From the NCBI RefSeq assembly GCF_021432385.1, contig NZ_JAEACT010000002.1, forward strand, positions 2,338,501-2,402,500: a stretch of DNA of 64,000 nucleotides, given 5' to 3'. The stretch is from Clostridium hydrogenum (lineage in GTDB: Bacteria; Bacillota; Clostridia; Clostridiales; Clostridiaceae). The notes beneath the pieces were generated by a model, which was given only the letters and a program-made list of their open reading frames with translations, was not told the origin of the DNA and ran no database searches. Made by a program: the position numbers and the translations under genes. Shown here piece by piece: positions 26,815 to 35,406 of this stretch (positions are counted from its first letter, which is position 1; the number at the start of each line of letters is the position of its first letter).

Positions 26815-26900
26815 TAAAATATTTTTATTATCAATTCAACAGTCAAAGGAGTTGGTTTTGGTATATAAGAAACAAAATTTACCAACCTGTTTCCGAAATT
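26815..26900 (-). promoter_or_regulatory. Promoter/operator of the SDR gene, copy of the OYE operon control region
   Basis: Read on the minus strand: GAAACAGGTTGGTAAATTTT, then GTTT, CAAAACCA, CTTTGACTGTTGAATTG and TAATAAAA. These blocks are in the same order and spacing as at 22596-22670. The following 90 bp to the start are not alike. Confidence 0.65.
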
Positions 26901-26933
26901 TGCTAGACACAAAAGAACATATACTTCTTTAGT

Positions 26934-27464
26934 TTAAGCTAATCTATAGATAAGCATCCCCTTACCATATGGGTCATCTTCTGCACCAAACTCCTCATTA
27001 ATATAATTATAACCACACTTCTCCATTACTTTAACTGATGCCTCATTTCCATGCATTATCCTTCCATATAAAGTTTTAACTTCAAAATGACTTGAAATAA
27101 AATCAGTTACTGCTTTTAAAGCTTCTGTTGCAAGCCCATTCCCTTGATATCCTTCGCAAATACAATACCCAATTTCAACTTCTCCTTGTTTCCCTTCAAT
27201 TTCGTTTATACCCGTATCACCTATCAATTTATCATTTTCTTTTAATTCTATTGCCAAAACAAATGGTAACTGATTTTTATTAACACAATCAGCATAGAAT
27301 TTTATAGCACCCTCTGCTTCTGCTATGTCTTGATAGCTTTCATTTGGAATCCATTTCATAAGTTCTGCTTCTTGATGATGCTTGTACAGTTCTTCTGCAT
27401 CAGATAATTCAAATCTTCTAAAACGTAATCTATCTGTTTCTATAATATATTTCATTAAATTCAC
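26934..27464 (-). CDS. GNAT family N-acetyltransferase (RimJ/RimL type)
   Basis: 176 residues with the order typical of the RimJ/RimL group: ETDRLRFRRFELSDAEELY at the start, a middle IGDTGINEIEGKQGEVEIGY, then acetyl-CoA loop CEGYQGNGLATEAL and ASVKVMEKCGY. Uses acetyl-CoA to acetylate an amine of a protein or small molecule. No partner gene. Transcribed alone with AGGAGG-type site before it. Confidence 0.93.
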   Translation of the reverse strand: MNLMKYIIETDRLRFRRFELSDAEELYKHHQEAELMKWIPNESYQDIAEAEGAIKFYADCVNKNQLPFVLAIELKENDKLIGDTGINEIEGKQGEVEIGYCICEGYQGNGLATEALKAVTDFISSHFEVKTLYGRIMHGNEASVKVMEKCGYNYINEEFGAEDDPYGKGMLIYRLA

Positions 27465-27503
27465 TCCTCCTCAAATTGTTATTTATAGTAGCAAATTTAA
27501 AAT

Positions 27504-27674
27504 CTATTTCAAACAACACACCATAATGTATTCCTCTGAATTTTCATCAAGAATCTGAAAGCCTACATATAAATACATTCCTAGAGCATAATTATCTTTT
27601 TGTACTGATAATGATGTTTTAGAATATCCTGCACTTTTAAGATAACATAACATTTTTCGTATTATATATTTCAT
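27504..27674 (-). pseudogene. C-terminal fragment of a GNAT acetyltransferase
   Basis: A 56-codon frame, MKYIIRKMLCYLKSAGYSKT then SLSVQKDNYALGMYLYVGF, ending EEYIMVCCLK. This is the last beta-alpha-beta part of a GNAT fold, with the usual N-A-YKxGF-like motif. The acetyl-CoA binding loop and the N-terminal half are missing. No upstream sequence resembling them was found, so a deletion remnant is likely. Confidence 0.6.
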
Positions 27675-27714
27675 ATTTTCCTCACATATCTAGAATTTCT
27701 CTTATAATTATAAA

Positions 27715-28221
27715 TCAACTTATAATCACTCCTAAAATACATTTTTTCCAATCTTCAATGTACCTCTTATCAAATTCGTTAATTTCTTTAGGTATATTAT
27801 TTCGATTAAAAAAAACATGCCTCATTGCCTCATCTGTTTTCTGCAATATTTCACCTTTATATTCATTTGTTTCAAACACTATACTTGTAACACAACAAAT
27901 ATCCTTATTTGGATATACTATAATTCTATCCTCACCAGAATATATCCCAAAAAGGCATAGATTTTCTATTTCAATGCCTGTCTCTTCAAATACTTCTCTT
28001 TTAGCAGCTTCAACATACGTTTCTCCCATTTCCATAACTCCACCAGGAATACCCCATTTTCCATTATCCCGCCTTTGCTGCAACAAAATCTCACCTTTTG
28101 AATTTTCAATTATTACTCCACAGGCAGTAGTCATAAGAGGTGCATGTCCTATATCTTTTCTAATTTCTCTAATATAATTATCTTTATATGGTTTAATTAT
28201 TTTCTTTATCTCTTCTTTCAT
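27715..28221 (-). CDS. Nudix hydrolase
   Basis: 168 residues. The Nudix box GGVMEMGETYVEAAKREVFEETGIEIE is complete (G-x5-E-x7-REUxEExGU) near residues 65-90. It hydrolyses a nucleoside diphosphate linked to another moiety, using Mg2+. An AGGTGAG stands before the start and the preceding HD gene is 16 nt away. Substrate cannot be told. Confidence 0.93.
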   Translation of the reverse strand: MKEEIKKIIKPYKDNYIREIRKDIGHAPLMTTACGVIIENSKGEILLQQRRDNGKWGIPGGVMEMGETYVEAAKREVFEETGIEIENLCLFGIYSGEDRIIVYPNKDICCVTSIVFETNEYKGEILQKTDEAMRHVFFNRNNIPKEINEFDKRYIEDWKKCILGVIIS

Positions 28222-28237
28222 CTTCTCACCTTTACTT

Positions 28238-28843
28238 TTATATCAAACTCTCATAAGAATTTTCTATTACATTTGGTAAAAGCGTGTACACATTGCAGCC
28301 ACATAACTTATCAAAATAATTTTTCAACTCTAAATACGCTTTCCATTTATCAATAGTAAAATTCGGCAAACCATGTCTAAGTGCCACATCAATTAACCTT
28401 TTCTCCATAATGCAAGCACCACTTGGCAATGATATTGCGTCACACAATTGGATTAATCGATCATAATCATCATATACCGCATTCTTTATAAAATTGGACA
28501 AAAAAATCTTTTGTTCTTCCGTGCAGTCAAATTTCCCAAAAAACGTATTTACATCTTGTATTGGATATGAGTGTGTTAAACATATTCTTGCAATCTCTTT
28601 TTGATTTAAGCTCATCATATAATCATATCCGTCAATTGTATGCATAATTGATTTTATACCTGCTCTACGTCCTATGTCATGTAATAATCCCATAGCATAA
28701 GCCTTATTGCTGTCTAACGAGTCAATTTTATCCGCAATCAATTTAGCATTCAAACCAACTGACTTGCTATGTTTTATCCACGGTCCTGGATTTAGCCTCT
28801 CTCCTACTAACAATTCTCTTTCCGCTTCTTTTATACTTAACAT
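28238..28843 (-). CDS. HD domain phosphohydrolase
   Basis: 201 residues. HD motif GLLHDIGRRAG near residue 55 and an earlier W-KHS, then DYDRLIQLCDAI with the later D. The metal-binding H, HD and D set is present. Probably a cytosolic phosphohydrolase of nucleotides, YfbR/HDIG-like. AGGAGG-type site upstream, with the Nudix gene 16 nt downstream, so the two may be co-transcribed. Confidence 0.88.
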   Translation of the reverse strand: MLSIKEAERELLVGERLNPGPWIKHSKSVGLNAKLIADKIDSLDSNKAYAMGLLHDIGRRAGIKSIMHTIDGYDYMMSLNQKEIARICLTHSYPIQDVNTFFGKFDCTEEQKIFLSNFIKNAVYDDYDRLIQLCDAISLPSGACIMEKRLIDVALRHGLPNFTIDKWKAYLELKNYFDKLCGCNVYTLLPNVIENSYESLI

Positions 28844-28893
28844 AATTTATCCTCCCTAAACTGAGTTTTAAAGAACTACCTTCAAAACCTTTA

Positions 28894-29556
28894 TTATTTT
28901 ATGGCTACAACAACAAAAGCTTTTATTGTATGTTTTTCTCCATTTTTATCAAAGAAAATATAATCTATTGGTTTTATCTCTATATGTGAAAAATTTGAAT
29001 ATAATTTTCTAAGTTCCTCAATAGTTGAATAGTGATGGGGTATGTTTTCCTCGCCTTCAACATTATCAATGAAAGTATCTTTCTCTATTTCTGTACCTTT
29101 ACCGTAATTTTCATCTTCAATAGAAATATAATCGATAACTACTATTCCATTGGGTTTTAATATTCTATATATTTCATTTACATTTTTATAGGCATCTTCT
29201 AAGGTCCCATGCCCTGTAGTCCATACACAAAGAATTCCATCTAATAAATTATCATCAAAAGGTATCTCTCTCATATCATGCTTCCTAAACTCAATATTAT
29301 CTAAATTCAGCTCTTTAGCCTTTGATTGAGTTATTTTTAATCCATGCTCAGAAATATCAGTGGCATATACCTTGAAACCACTTTCTGCAAGGTATATTGA
29401 ATGTCTTCCCGTACCACATCCCAAATCCATTATGTTTTTACATTTATTTCTCTTAAAAATATCTACGGCGATTTTTACAGTTGGTAATACATCAACTTGA
29501 ACTTCCCCTTGCTCCTTATATATCTTGTCCCATTCTTGTTCCCAATTAATATTCAA
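28894..29556 (-). CDS. Class I SAM-dependent methyltransferase
   Basis: 220 residues taking TTG at 29554-29556 as start, since AGGTGGTGG precedes it (an ATG 29 codons earlier has no site). Motif I is IMDLGCGTGRHSIYLA, motif II VYATDISE, then LLDGILCVWTTGHGTLED. The C-terminal half has strands typical of the methyltransferase 11/25 groups. Substrate unknown; similar enzymes modify small molecules. Confidence 0.9.
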   Translation of the reverse strand: MNINWEQEWDKIYKEQGEVQVDVLPTVKIAVDIFKRNKCKNIMDLGCGTGRHSIYLAESGFKVYATDISEHGLKITQSKAKELNLDNIEFRKHDMREIPFDDNLLDGILCVWTTGHGTLEDAYKNVNEIYRILKPNGIVVIDYISIEDENYGKGTEIEKDTFIDNVEGEENIPHHYSTIEELRKLYSNFSHIEIKPIDYIFFDKNGEKHTIKAFVVVAIK

Positions 29557-29689
29557 TTTTCCACCACCTAAATTTTCATTTTTTAGAATTATATTTTGCA
29601 GTTTCTTACAAATTATTGTATCATATATTGCTTTAATATACACTTATAACCAATAAAGTTAGCACTTTTTTAACATTATCTTTAACTAA

Positions 29690-29733
29690 AAAAAAAGTTC
29701 AAAAATCGAGAATTTAATCTCTAATCCTTGAAC
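29690..29733 (-). terminator. Rho-independent terminator of the Rpn-family gene
   Basis: On the minus strand GTTCAAGGATTAGAGATT pairs with the complement ending in GAAC, followed by nine T. It lies 63 bp beyond the stop of the gene at 29796. Confidence 0.8.
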
Positions 29734-29795
29734 TCTTAATCTCTATTATTTTTTAAATTAAAAATAAATAATATAACTATGCATTAATAAATCTT

Positions 29796-30629
29796 TTAAT
29801 TATTAATTTTAACTATATTCTTCACATATTCAACATCTATTTCATTTATTTCTGCAATATAATCTACGGAAAGTCCTTTACCATATTGCTTCAATATCAA
29901 TTGCTTTATTGCTTCTCCCCTTCCTACTTCTATTCCTTCTTCCCTACCTTTTTTTCTTCCTTCTTCAATTTTTTCCCTATCTCTCTCCAATAAAGTCATA
30001 AATTCCACCTCCACAGAAATATCATTTTTAACTTTTTGAACTCTCCTATGTATATTTTTAACAAGCCTTCCTCTTGATTTTTCAGCTATATCATCTGTTG
30101 AATTTTCTACATAGTTAAGAAATTCTAGCAGTTCTTCATTCAAATCCTTCATAATTCCCTTCGTGTTTAGTATTATTTTCTGTGATTCATCATTTAAAAT
30201 TATACTATTATCCTCTAAGCACATATTTTTAAATGTATATTTGTGACGTCCTTTATTAAACAAATCAAATGTACAAATAAATATAATATAACTTTTGGCA
30301 AGCTTTTTATAATCATCACCAGATTTTATTAAGTCTAAATCTATACTTCCCTGATAATATCTTAATCTTTTAGGTAAATTTTTGTGCTTTCCTCGCTGCA
30401 TTTCAACATTATAAATTGTATTATTTTGATCTTTAACATATACATCTAACCTAATACCCTTGCTTTCAAGCAGTAAATCTATAACTTTCTGTTCTTCAAC
30501 TAACTCAACTTTTTCTATTTCAACTTCTAAAATTTTTTCCAATAGATCCTTACAAATTTCCTTATCAGTCATGACCTTTGCAAATAAGAAATCATCTTCT
30601 AGGTTTAATTCTTTTAAAGTTTTGCCCAT
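29796..30629 (-). CDS. Rpn/YhgA-like PD-(D/E)XK nuclease family protein
   Basis: 277 residues from ATG at 30627-30629 (AAGGT upstream; a longer start at 30677 lacks a site). N-terminal DDFLFAKVMTDKEICKDLLE and RLDVYVKD, then VEMQRGKH give the D-ExQ-like nuclease core of PF12784. The C-terminus is coiled and charged (REKIEEGRKKGREEGIEVGR) and ends in a helix-turn motif GLSVDYIAEINEID. Members promote recombination or act like transposases/phage defence. A second, damaged copy of its tail is at 45890-46141. Confidence 0.9.
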   Translation of the reverse strand: MGKTLKELNLEDDFLFAKVMTDKEICKDLLEKILEVEIEKVELVEEQKVIDLLLESKGIRLDVYVKDQNNTIYNVEMQRGKHKNLPKRLRYYQGSIDLDLIKSGDDYKKLAKSYIIFICTFDLFNKGRHKYTFKNMCLEDNSIILNDESQKIILNTKGIMKDLNEELLEFLNYVENSTDDIAEKSRGRLVKNIHRRVQKVKNDISVEVEFMTLLERDREKIEEGRKKGREEGIEVGRGEAIKQLILKQYGKGLSVDYIAEINEIDVEYVKNIVKINN

Positions 30630-30748
30630 CAATATTAACCTTACCTTATAATATATCTTTTTATTAATTATTAACAATATTATATCTAATTAAACCTTGC
30701 GTTTCAATATGCTTTAAATATAATTACGTTATGTACTTATTTACAAAA

Positions 30749-31471
30749 TTACCATTTATGTTCAATAGCTAATTCTAACAGCTCACTTAAAGATTTAATC
30801 TCCATAAAATTTTTCTTATTAATCTCAGTATCATGTTTACGATTTAAAAACACTGGCGTAAATCCAAAATTTTCAGCACCAAGAACATCAGCTTTAAAAT
30901 TATCACCAATGTAGTAAATCTGCTTCTTTTCGATTGTGTTATCATTTTTTTTAATCTCGTCAAATACAATTTGAAATAAATCCTTATGTGGCTTCCTTAT
31001 TTTATAATCAGCACTAAAATGTATACTAACAAAATATTTTTCTAAATCATATTGGTTAATAAATTTTTTCATTACATTTTTTTTAAATATAGAATTACTT
31101 AATAAATAAACCGGAATTTCTAAAAATTTAAGCTGCTCTAAAGTAGAAATAGTATCATCAAATAATTCAGTAGAATTTATTTTAAGTGCGCAATTAAACA
31201 CAATATCTTCCAGTGGTAATTCTTCTTTAAAACCATATTTATTTTTGAAATCTAGCAGTTCATCATCAAATGCCAATTCTGAATTATCTTCATTCCTTTT
31301 GTCATAAAGCTCTTTCCAATATGTATCTGCATACTCTAAAAATTCATCTTTATCAGTATCCTTTGACAAAATATTTTCATGCAGATAAAATAAACCTGAA
31401 TTAAAATCAAATTTAATATCATGAATCAATGTTTCAAACAAATCAAATACAATTATTTTTGCCTTTTCCAT
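30749..31471 (-). CDS. HAD family hydrolase
   Basis: 240 residues from ATG at 31469-31471 with GGGGGAGG upstream. The HAD motif I is VFDLFETL (Asp nucleophile), motif II LLSNS, then a Lys (RKPHKDLF) and motif IV IGDNFKADV. The cap is helical (type C1). A cytosolic phosphatase of a small substrate. It overlaps neither neighbour and the GNAT gene 36 nt upstream may share its transcript. Confidence 0.92.
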   Translation of the reverse strand: MEKAKIIVFDLFETLIHDIKFDFNSGLFYLHENILSKDTDKDEFLEYADTYWKELYDKRNEDNSELAFDDELLDFKNKYGFKEELPLEDIVFNCALKINSTELFDDTISTLEQLKFLEIPVYLLSNSIFKKNVMKKFINQYDLEKYFVSIHFSADYKIRKPHKDLFQIVFDEIKKNDNTIEKKQIYYIGDNFKADVLGAENFGFTPVFLNRKHDTEINKKNFMEIKSLSELLELAIEHKW

Positions 31472-31506
31472 AAAATCCTCCCCCTTCCAATCTAAATGCT
31501 TCAAAA

Positions 31507-32025
31507 CTATTTTAAATCAAGCCTGTAAGTGTAATTATCATATACAATGTCAGTTCCATGCTTTTTAAAAGTACCTTCTTTTTCAATATGGAAGCCAAGT
31601 TTTCTTAATACAGCATTTGATCCAATATTTTTCCTTGCCACATCAGCTGTAATTTTACGCCCACCATTCTTATAACAAAAATCAATTAGTGCCTTTATCA
31701 TTTCTGTAGCATATCCTTGACGCCAATACTTTTTATGTATGCAATATCCTAAATCCCAATGCTTTTTGTCTTCACTTGGCACAGTGCTACATGTCCCAAT
31801 ATAATTTTCTGTTTCCTTTGAAACCGCAACAAAATAATAGCACCCACTATAATCTTCTACTTCATCTTTCCATTTCAAATACGCATCAGTTACTTTGTCC
31901 CTTGGTGGATCAGATAAATATTTCCCCATTTCATCATCTAGCCAAATATCTAGGCAAAACGATGTATCTTCTTTTTTAGTACTCCTAATAATTAATCTAT
32001 TTGTTTCTAAATTGTTTTTAATCAT
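31507..32025 (-). CDS. GNAT family N-acetyltransferase
   Basis: 172 residues from ATG at 32023-32025 with GGGAGAA upstream. ETNRLIIRSTKKEDTSFCL at the start, the acetyl-CoA loop HKKYWRQGYATEMI near residue 105, then ARKNIGSNAVLRKLGF. RimJ/RimL style. Target unknown. Confidence 0.92.
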   Translation of the reverse strand: MIKNNLETNRLIIRSTKKEDTSFCLDIWLDDEMGKYLSDPPRDKVTDAYLKWKDEVEDYSGCYYFVAVSKETENYIGTCSTVPSEDKKHWDLGYCIHKKYWRQGYATEMIKALIDFCYKNGGRKITADVARKNIGSNAVLRKLGFHIEKEGTFKKHGTDIVYDNYTYRLDLK

Positions 32026-32058
32026 AATCAATATTCTCCCATAATATATATTTTAATC

Positions 32059-32165
32059 TATAGGAGCATGTGAAAAATATAGGTATTCTTTTTTATTAGT
32101 AGCCCATAAGGCTTTATGTGCGGTATAGTAAAACCTATAGAATACATTTTTTCACATCCTCCTAT
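32059..32165. repeat. 107-bp hairpin element between two genes
   Basis: TATAGGAGCATGTGAAAAA, then GTATTCT on the left are matched inversely by AGAATAC and TTTTTTCACATCCTCCTATA on the right; a small inner hairpin AGCC-CATA-AGGCT sits at the top. The right arm runs into the stop codon of the HAD gene. Could be a two-way terminator or small mobile palindrome. Confidence 0.7.
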
Positions 32166-32794
32166 AATATATCTAACAATTCGCTTAAACTTGCAATTTC
32201 TCTATCTGGGAGGTATTCATTTGTTTTAGGCTTCTGCATACCACCAAAGCCTTGCTTAATCCATATTGTTTTCATACCAATATTCTTTGCCGGAAATATA
32301 TCATTGTCCAAACGGTCTCCAACCATAATTGTTTCAGAAGCCTTGTAACCTGATTTTTCAATTGCTATTTGAAAAAGCTTGCTATCAGGCTTCATAATTT
32401 GATAATCCCATGATGAAATTACAAATGAAAAATATTTTGAAATTTTCAAAGAATTTAACCTATCTACAAGCCCGTCCGTTTGATTTGCAATAATACCAAG
32501 TTTATATTTTTGTGCTAAAGACTGTAAAACTAAATCAACATTATCGTATAGTTTTTCAAGTTCATGGCGATACGGAGCAGCTTTTAAAAAGCCAAACTTC
32601 TTTACAACTGTTCTATATTGTGGTTGATATGTTATAGATGCCTGAATGATTTCCTCATATATTTGTCTTTGGGAAATACCAAGCATTTTTGCATCTTCCA
32701 TTTCTGCTTGTTCTACACACCTTTGTTTCCATACTTCATCCTCATTAATCAAGGTATAACCAACATCAAAGAATATACATTTTACGTTCTCCAC
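32162..32794 (-). CDS. HAD family hydrolase (REG-2/Nanp-like)
   Basis: 210 residues. Motif I FFDVGYTL, motif II IIANQTDG (a shift from the usual TN-S), Lys in MKPDSKLF and motif IV MVGDRLDNDIFPAKNIGM. The GDRLDND pattern is that of the HAD-IA group. Its ribosome site is GGGAGGGA. Not related in sequence to the HAD at 30749 beyond the motifs. Confidence 0.92.
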   Translation of the reverse strand: MENVKCIFFDVGYTLINEDEVWKQRCVEQAEMEDAKMLGISQRQIYEEIIQASITYQPQYRTVVKKFGFLKAAPYRHELEKLYDNVDLVLQSLAQKYKLGIIANQTDGLVDRLNSLKISKYFSFVISSWDYQIMKPDSKLFQIAIEKSGYKASETIMVGDRLDNDIFPAKNIGMKTIWIKQGFGGMQKPKTNEYLPDREIASLSELLDIL

Positions 32795-32891
32795 TTTTCC
32801 CTCCCGTTTTACTATAGTTTATTGTCATGTAGTGAAACTGGCTAAACTATATATCACACCTTATTATACCATATACTTGTTTAATATCCAT

Positions 32892-33472
32892 TCATTTGTA
32901 AACCCCCAACTTATTAAATTTATACCATTTATCAATTTTCTCTACAGACTTAAAGTTCAAACAAATCATAATTTCTCTAGCAAACTCCAATGATCCTGTA
33001 CCATTTGCAGTTATGATACCAGAATCACAAACTGCCTGTTTTTCAATAAAATTGTTATCACCCTTATAATGTGGAGCTTGTGACTTCATATACTCCAATG
33101 TATTACCCGAATGCTTGATATTATCGAGATATCCATTTTCAGCCATAAAATTAGCAGCATTGCATATTGCACCTACTGGAATATGATGCTCAACGGCATA
33201 CTCAACCACTGGCTTAACACCATCGTTTTTATTTTCTGTCAAGCATAACCACCAATTAAAAGCAGCAATTCAAAATTTTCAGGATAATCACTTATAGAAT
33301 AATCCGGAAGAATTCTAAAGCCACCCATAGAAAGCTTAGGCTCTTTATTTAAACTTAAAGTTTTTACAACATAATCAGTTTCTGCTCCATTTCCATTGAG
33401 TTCTGAACAAATATATGCACTTTCCCAATCTGCATATCCATCAAAAATAAACACAAGTACCTCTTTTTTCAT
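32892..33472 (-). pseudogene. DJ-1/PfpI family protein split by a one-base frameshift
   Basis: The first frame (from ATG at 33470-33472 with GGGAAG site) gives KKEVLVFIFDGYADWESAY and stops after LLLIGGYA. The second frame continues at once with TENKNDGVKPVVEYAVEHHI, the nucleophile elbow AICNAANFMAENGYLD, and the rest. One missing G near 33241 (TGG to TG) would restore GGYAWTENK, which is the family pattern. The catalytic Cys follows the break. Either a recent pseudogene or a sequencing error; all else is intact. Confidence 0.85.
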
Positions 33473-33565
33473 TGTAACACTTCCCTTCCAAAATATTCTA
33501 CAATGAAAAATACGACATCTGTATGTCATATTCATAGATATCCCCAAAACATTCCACCATTTTAT

Positions 33566-34012
33566 TTAAAGTAATTTTTCTAGTTCTGTTCTTAAACTCT
33601 TTTTCATTTTTCCAAGTTCTTCATCAGAAGGTACATACTTTTCATTATACATTTCTTCTTTAGGTAATTTCCAAACAGGTCCAGGATTTGGCGTGTCTCC
33701 TGCACGTCTTGGAAAAAAATGCCAGTGCATATGTACTCCTTCCCCTTGTCCTAATAACTCATAATTTAATTTATCAGGCTTAAATGCATTGTAAGTAGCC
33801 TCAGCTACTAATGACATTTCATTTAAGAATTTATTTCTAAAATCTTTTTCTAGAAAATGTATTTCAGTAGCATGTACCTTACATAAAAATAAAGTATACC
33901 CCTTAAAACGTTGATAATCCCCTAGTACAACATAACCTGTTTCTAGCTCTTTAACAAAATATCTGTTTTTTCCTTCAAGCGTTTCCTGAATTCTATTGCA
34001 TACTCCACACAT
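33566..34012 (-). CDS. HIT family hydrolase
   Basis: 148 residues from ATG at 34010-34012 with AAAGGAG upstream. Histidine triad GEGVHMHWHFFPRR near residue 100. A CxxC at residues 2-5 (MCGVCNRI) may bind zinc. HIT enzymes cleave dinucleoside polyphosphates or nucleotide adducts. Cytosolic, single gene. Confidence 0.92.
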   Translation of the reverse strand: MCGVCNRIQETLEGKNRYFVKELETGYVVLGDYQRFKGYTLFLCKVHATEIHFLEKDFRNKFLNEMSLVAEATYNAFKPDKLNYELLGQGEGVHMHWHFFPRRAGDTPNPGPVWKLPKEEMYNEKYVPSDEELGKMKKSLRTELEKLL

Positions 34013-34054
34013 ACATATAACTCCTTTAAATTTCAAGTTTCAGATAGTTTATCT

Positions 34055-34525
34055 TTACTCAATTGTTACAATATCAAATGTAAAAGGAAATTCTTCAGCT
34101 TTCCTATTTTCAAAATTAACCTTATATCCAGTTCCATCTTTATAAAAGAAACCTTGTTTTAATTCTATTTTTATATAACACATATTTTCATCATTTTCGT
34201 TATTATGTGCAAAGTACCAAGGCTCGAAAGCCTTTATTAGTTTTTCCCTAATTTCATGATTTTCTTCTAACAATGGATGTCCAACATTATGAGCAATTCC
34301 ATTTAAACGATACAATTTATTGCACATTGAAATTCTAGAATTTTTCTCAATCTCTTTTACTTTCTGCGATTTTGCATAAGAAACAATATAAAATGCACCA
34401 TTATCATAAAAAGTATCTACAAACCTAACAGATGGAATATTGTCATCTGACGTTGCTAAAGCAAATTGATAATCTTTTGCAAATAGCTCCGTTAAAACGT
34501 TTAAACTTTTTTCGTATTTAGTCAT
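34055..34525 (-). CDS. Pyridoxamine 5'-phosphate oxidase family protein
   Basis: 156 residues of split-barrel fold: YQFALATSDDNIPSVRFVDT at the start, FYIVSYAKSQKVKEIEKNSR (FMN contact), then the C-terminal strand GTGYKVNFENRKAEEFPF. Likely binds FMN or F420-like cofactor and reduces a small compound. Half of a GATAAAC-type repeat abuts its stop codon at 34053. Confidence 0.88.
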   Translation of the reverse strand: MTKYEKSLNVLTELFAKDYQFALATSDDNIPSVRFVDTFYDNGAFYIVSYAKSQKVKEIEKNSRISMCNKLYRLNGIAHNVGHPLLEENHEIREKLIKAFEPWYFAHNNENDENMCYIKIELKQGFFYKDGTGYKVNFENRKAEEFPFTFDIVTIE

Positions 34526-34590
34526 ATTTAATATCCCCTTTACAAATTATTATTTTTTAACTGATCTAAGCTTGCTATCATTTTATACCA

Positions 34591-35109
34591 TCAATTTAGA
34601 AATTCATGTTCTATTATTATAATTGACTCTCCATGTTCCCCAATCATTTCAACTGATATTTTTTTAATAGCTGTGCTAAATTTAGCATTACACTTACTTA
34701 CATCATTAAACGCTTTATTAAAAGAGTCCACAGAAGATATTTTTCCAACTGTCATATGTGGAATATAATTATAACCTTCATCAAATTGCTTTAGTTTATC
34801 TTTATATAGCACATCATGAATATTTTTAATTATCTCCTTACCTTGTACTACATTTAAAAACAAGTAGTTTCCATGCCTATCTTGCTGTTTACTAAAGCCT
34901 TGTAATTCAACTTTAAATGGATGTATGCCACTTAAACTCTTTTTTAAATATAAACTAAGTTCCTCATTAGTAAGTTCACTATTAAAAGGGAAAACTAAAG
35001 TAATATGTGGTGCTACTAAATTCGCCAAGGGATCATATTTCTTACGGATATCATTTATAACATCCATATTTTCAAATTCTGGAAAAATCATAATAGTTTT
35101 TGTATTCAT
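34591..35109 (-). CDS. 2'-5' RNA ligase/phosphodiesterase superfamily protein
   Basis: 172 residues with both HxT motifs: HITLVFPFNSE near residue 36 and HMTVGKI near residue 118, the catalytic pair of the 2H phosphoesterase superfamily (LigT-like). Acts on cyclic phosphodiesters of RNA or nucleotides. The IS110 element begins shortly upstream of its start, so its promoter may be altered. Confidence 0.9.
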   Translation of the reverse strand: MNTKTIMIFPEFENMDVINDIRKKYDPLANLVAPHITLVFPFNSELTNEELSLYLKKSLSGIHPFKVELQGFSKQQDRHGNYLFLNVVQGKEIIKNIHDVLYKDKLKQFDEGYNYIPHMTVGKISSVDSFNKAFNDVSKCNAKFSTAIKKISVEMIGEHGESIIIIEHEFLN

Positions 35110-35221
35110 AATTTATCTCATTCCTTTCGCTTCGCTCAAGGCACAAACAAGTTATGAAAAACTGTTGCACCTATCCTCCATTTGGTATAATATTTTTTAT
35201 GGAATAGCAATATACTACAGA

Positions 35222-35400
35222 GCACGGGAGGAGAAGTGGCGAATTTATTTCGACCCCGTATAATTATATGTGCCGTCATCCTTTCAAGCACAAACAAGTG
35301 GGACATTGAGCCCGGACTCTTATCATTGGTAATAAACCATGTTTATTTAGTCGTAGGATGACAGTCAATGTTGCTATTTCCTTTTTATTTAGGTGGTGAT
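35222..35400 (+). ncRNA. Candidate bridge RNA region in the left end of the IS110 element
   Basis: The 250 bp before the recombinase gene lack any reading frame and are more G+C-rich than neighbouring DNA. GTCATCC (35275-35281) pairs with GGATGAC (35356-35362), enclosing a further palindrome CATTGGTAATAAACCATG. In the IS110 group a structured RNA encoded in this noncoding end guides donor and target recognition. Position and structure fit; the exact ends are not known. Confidence 0.4.
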
Positions 35401-35406
35401 GTTATT

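Noticed and set aside
34925..35263. 112-codon plus-strand frame running into the IS110 left end
   Set aside because: Antisense of the 2H phosphoesterase gene; the tail beyond it is noncoding.
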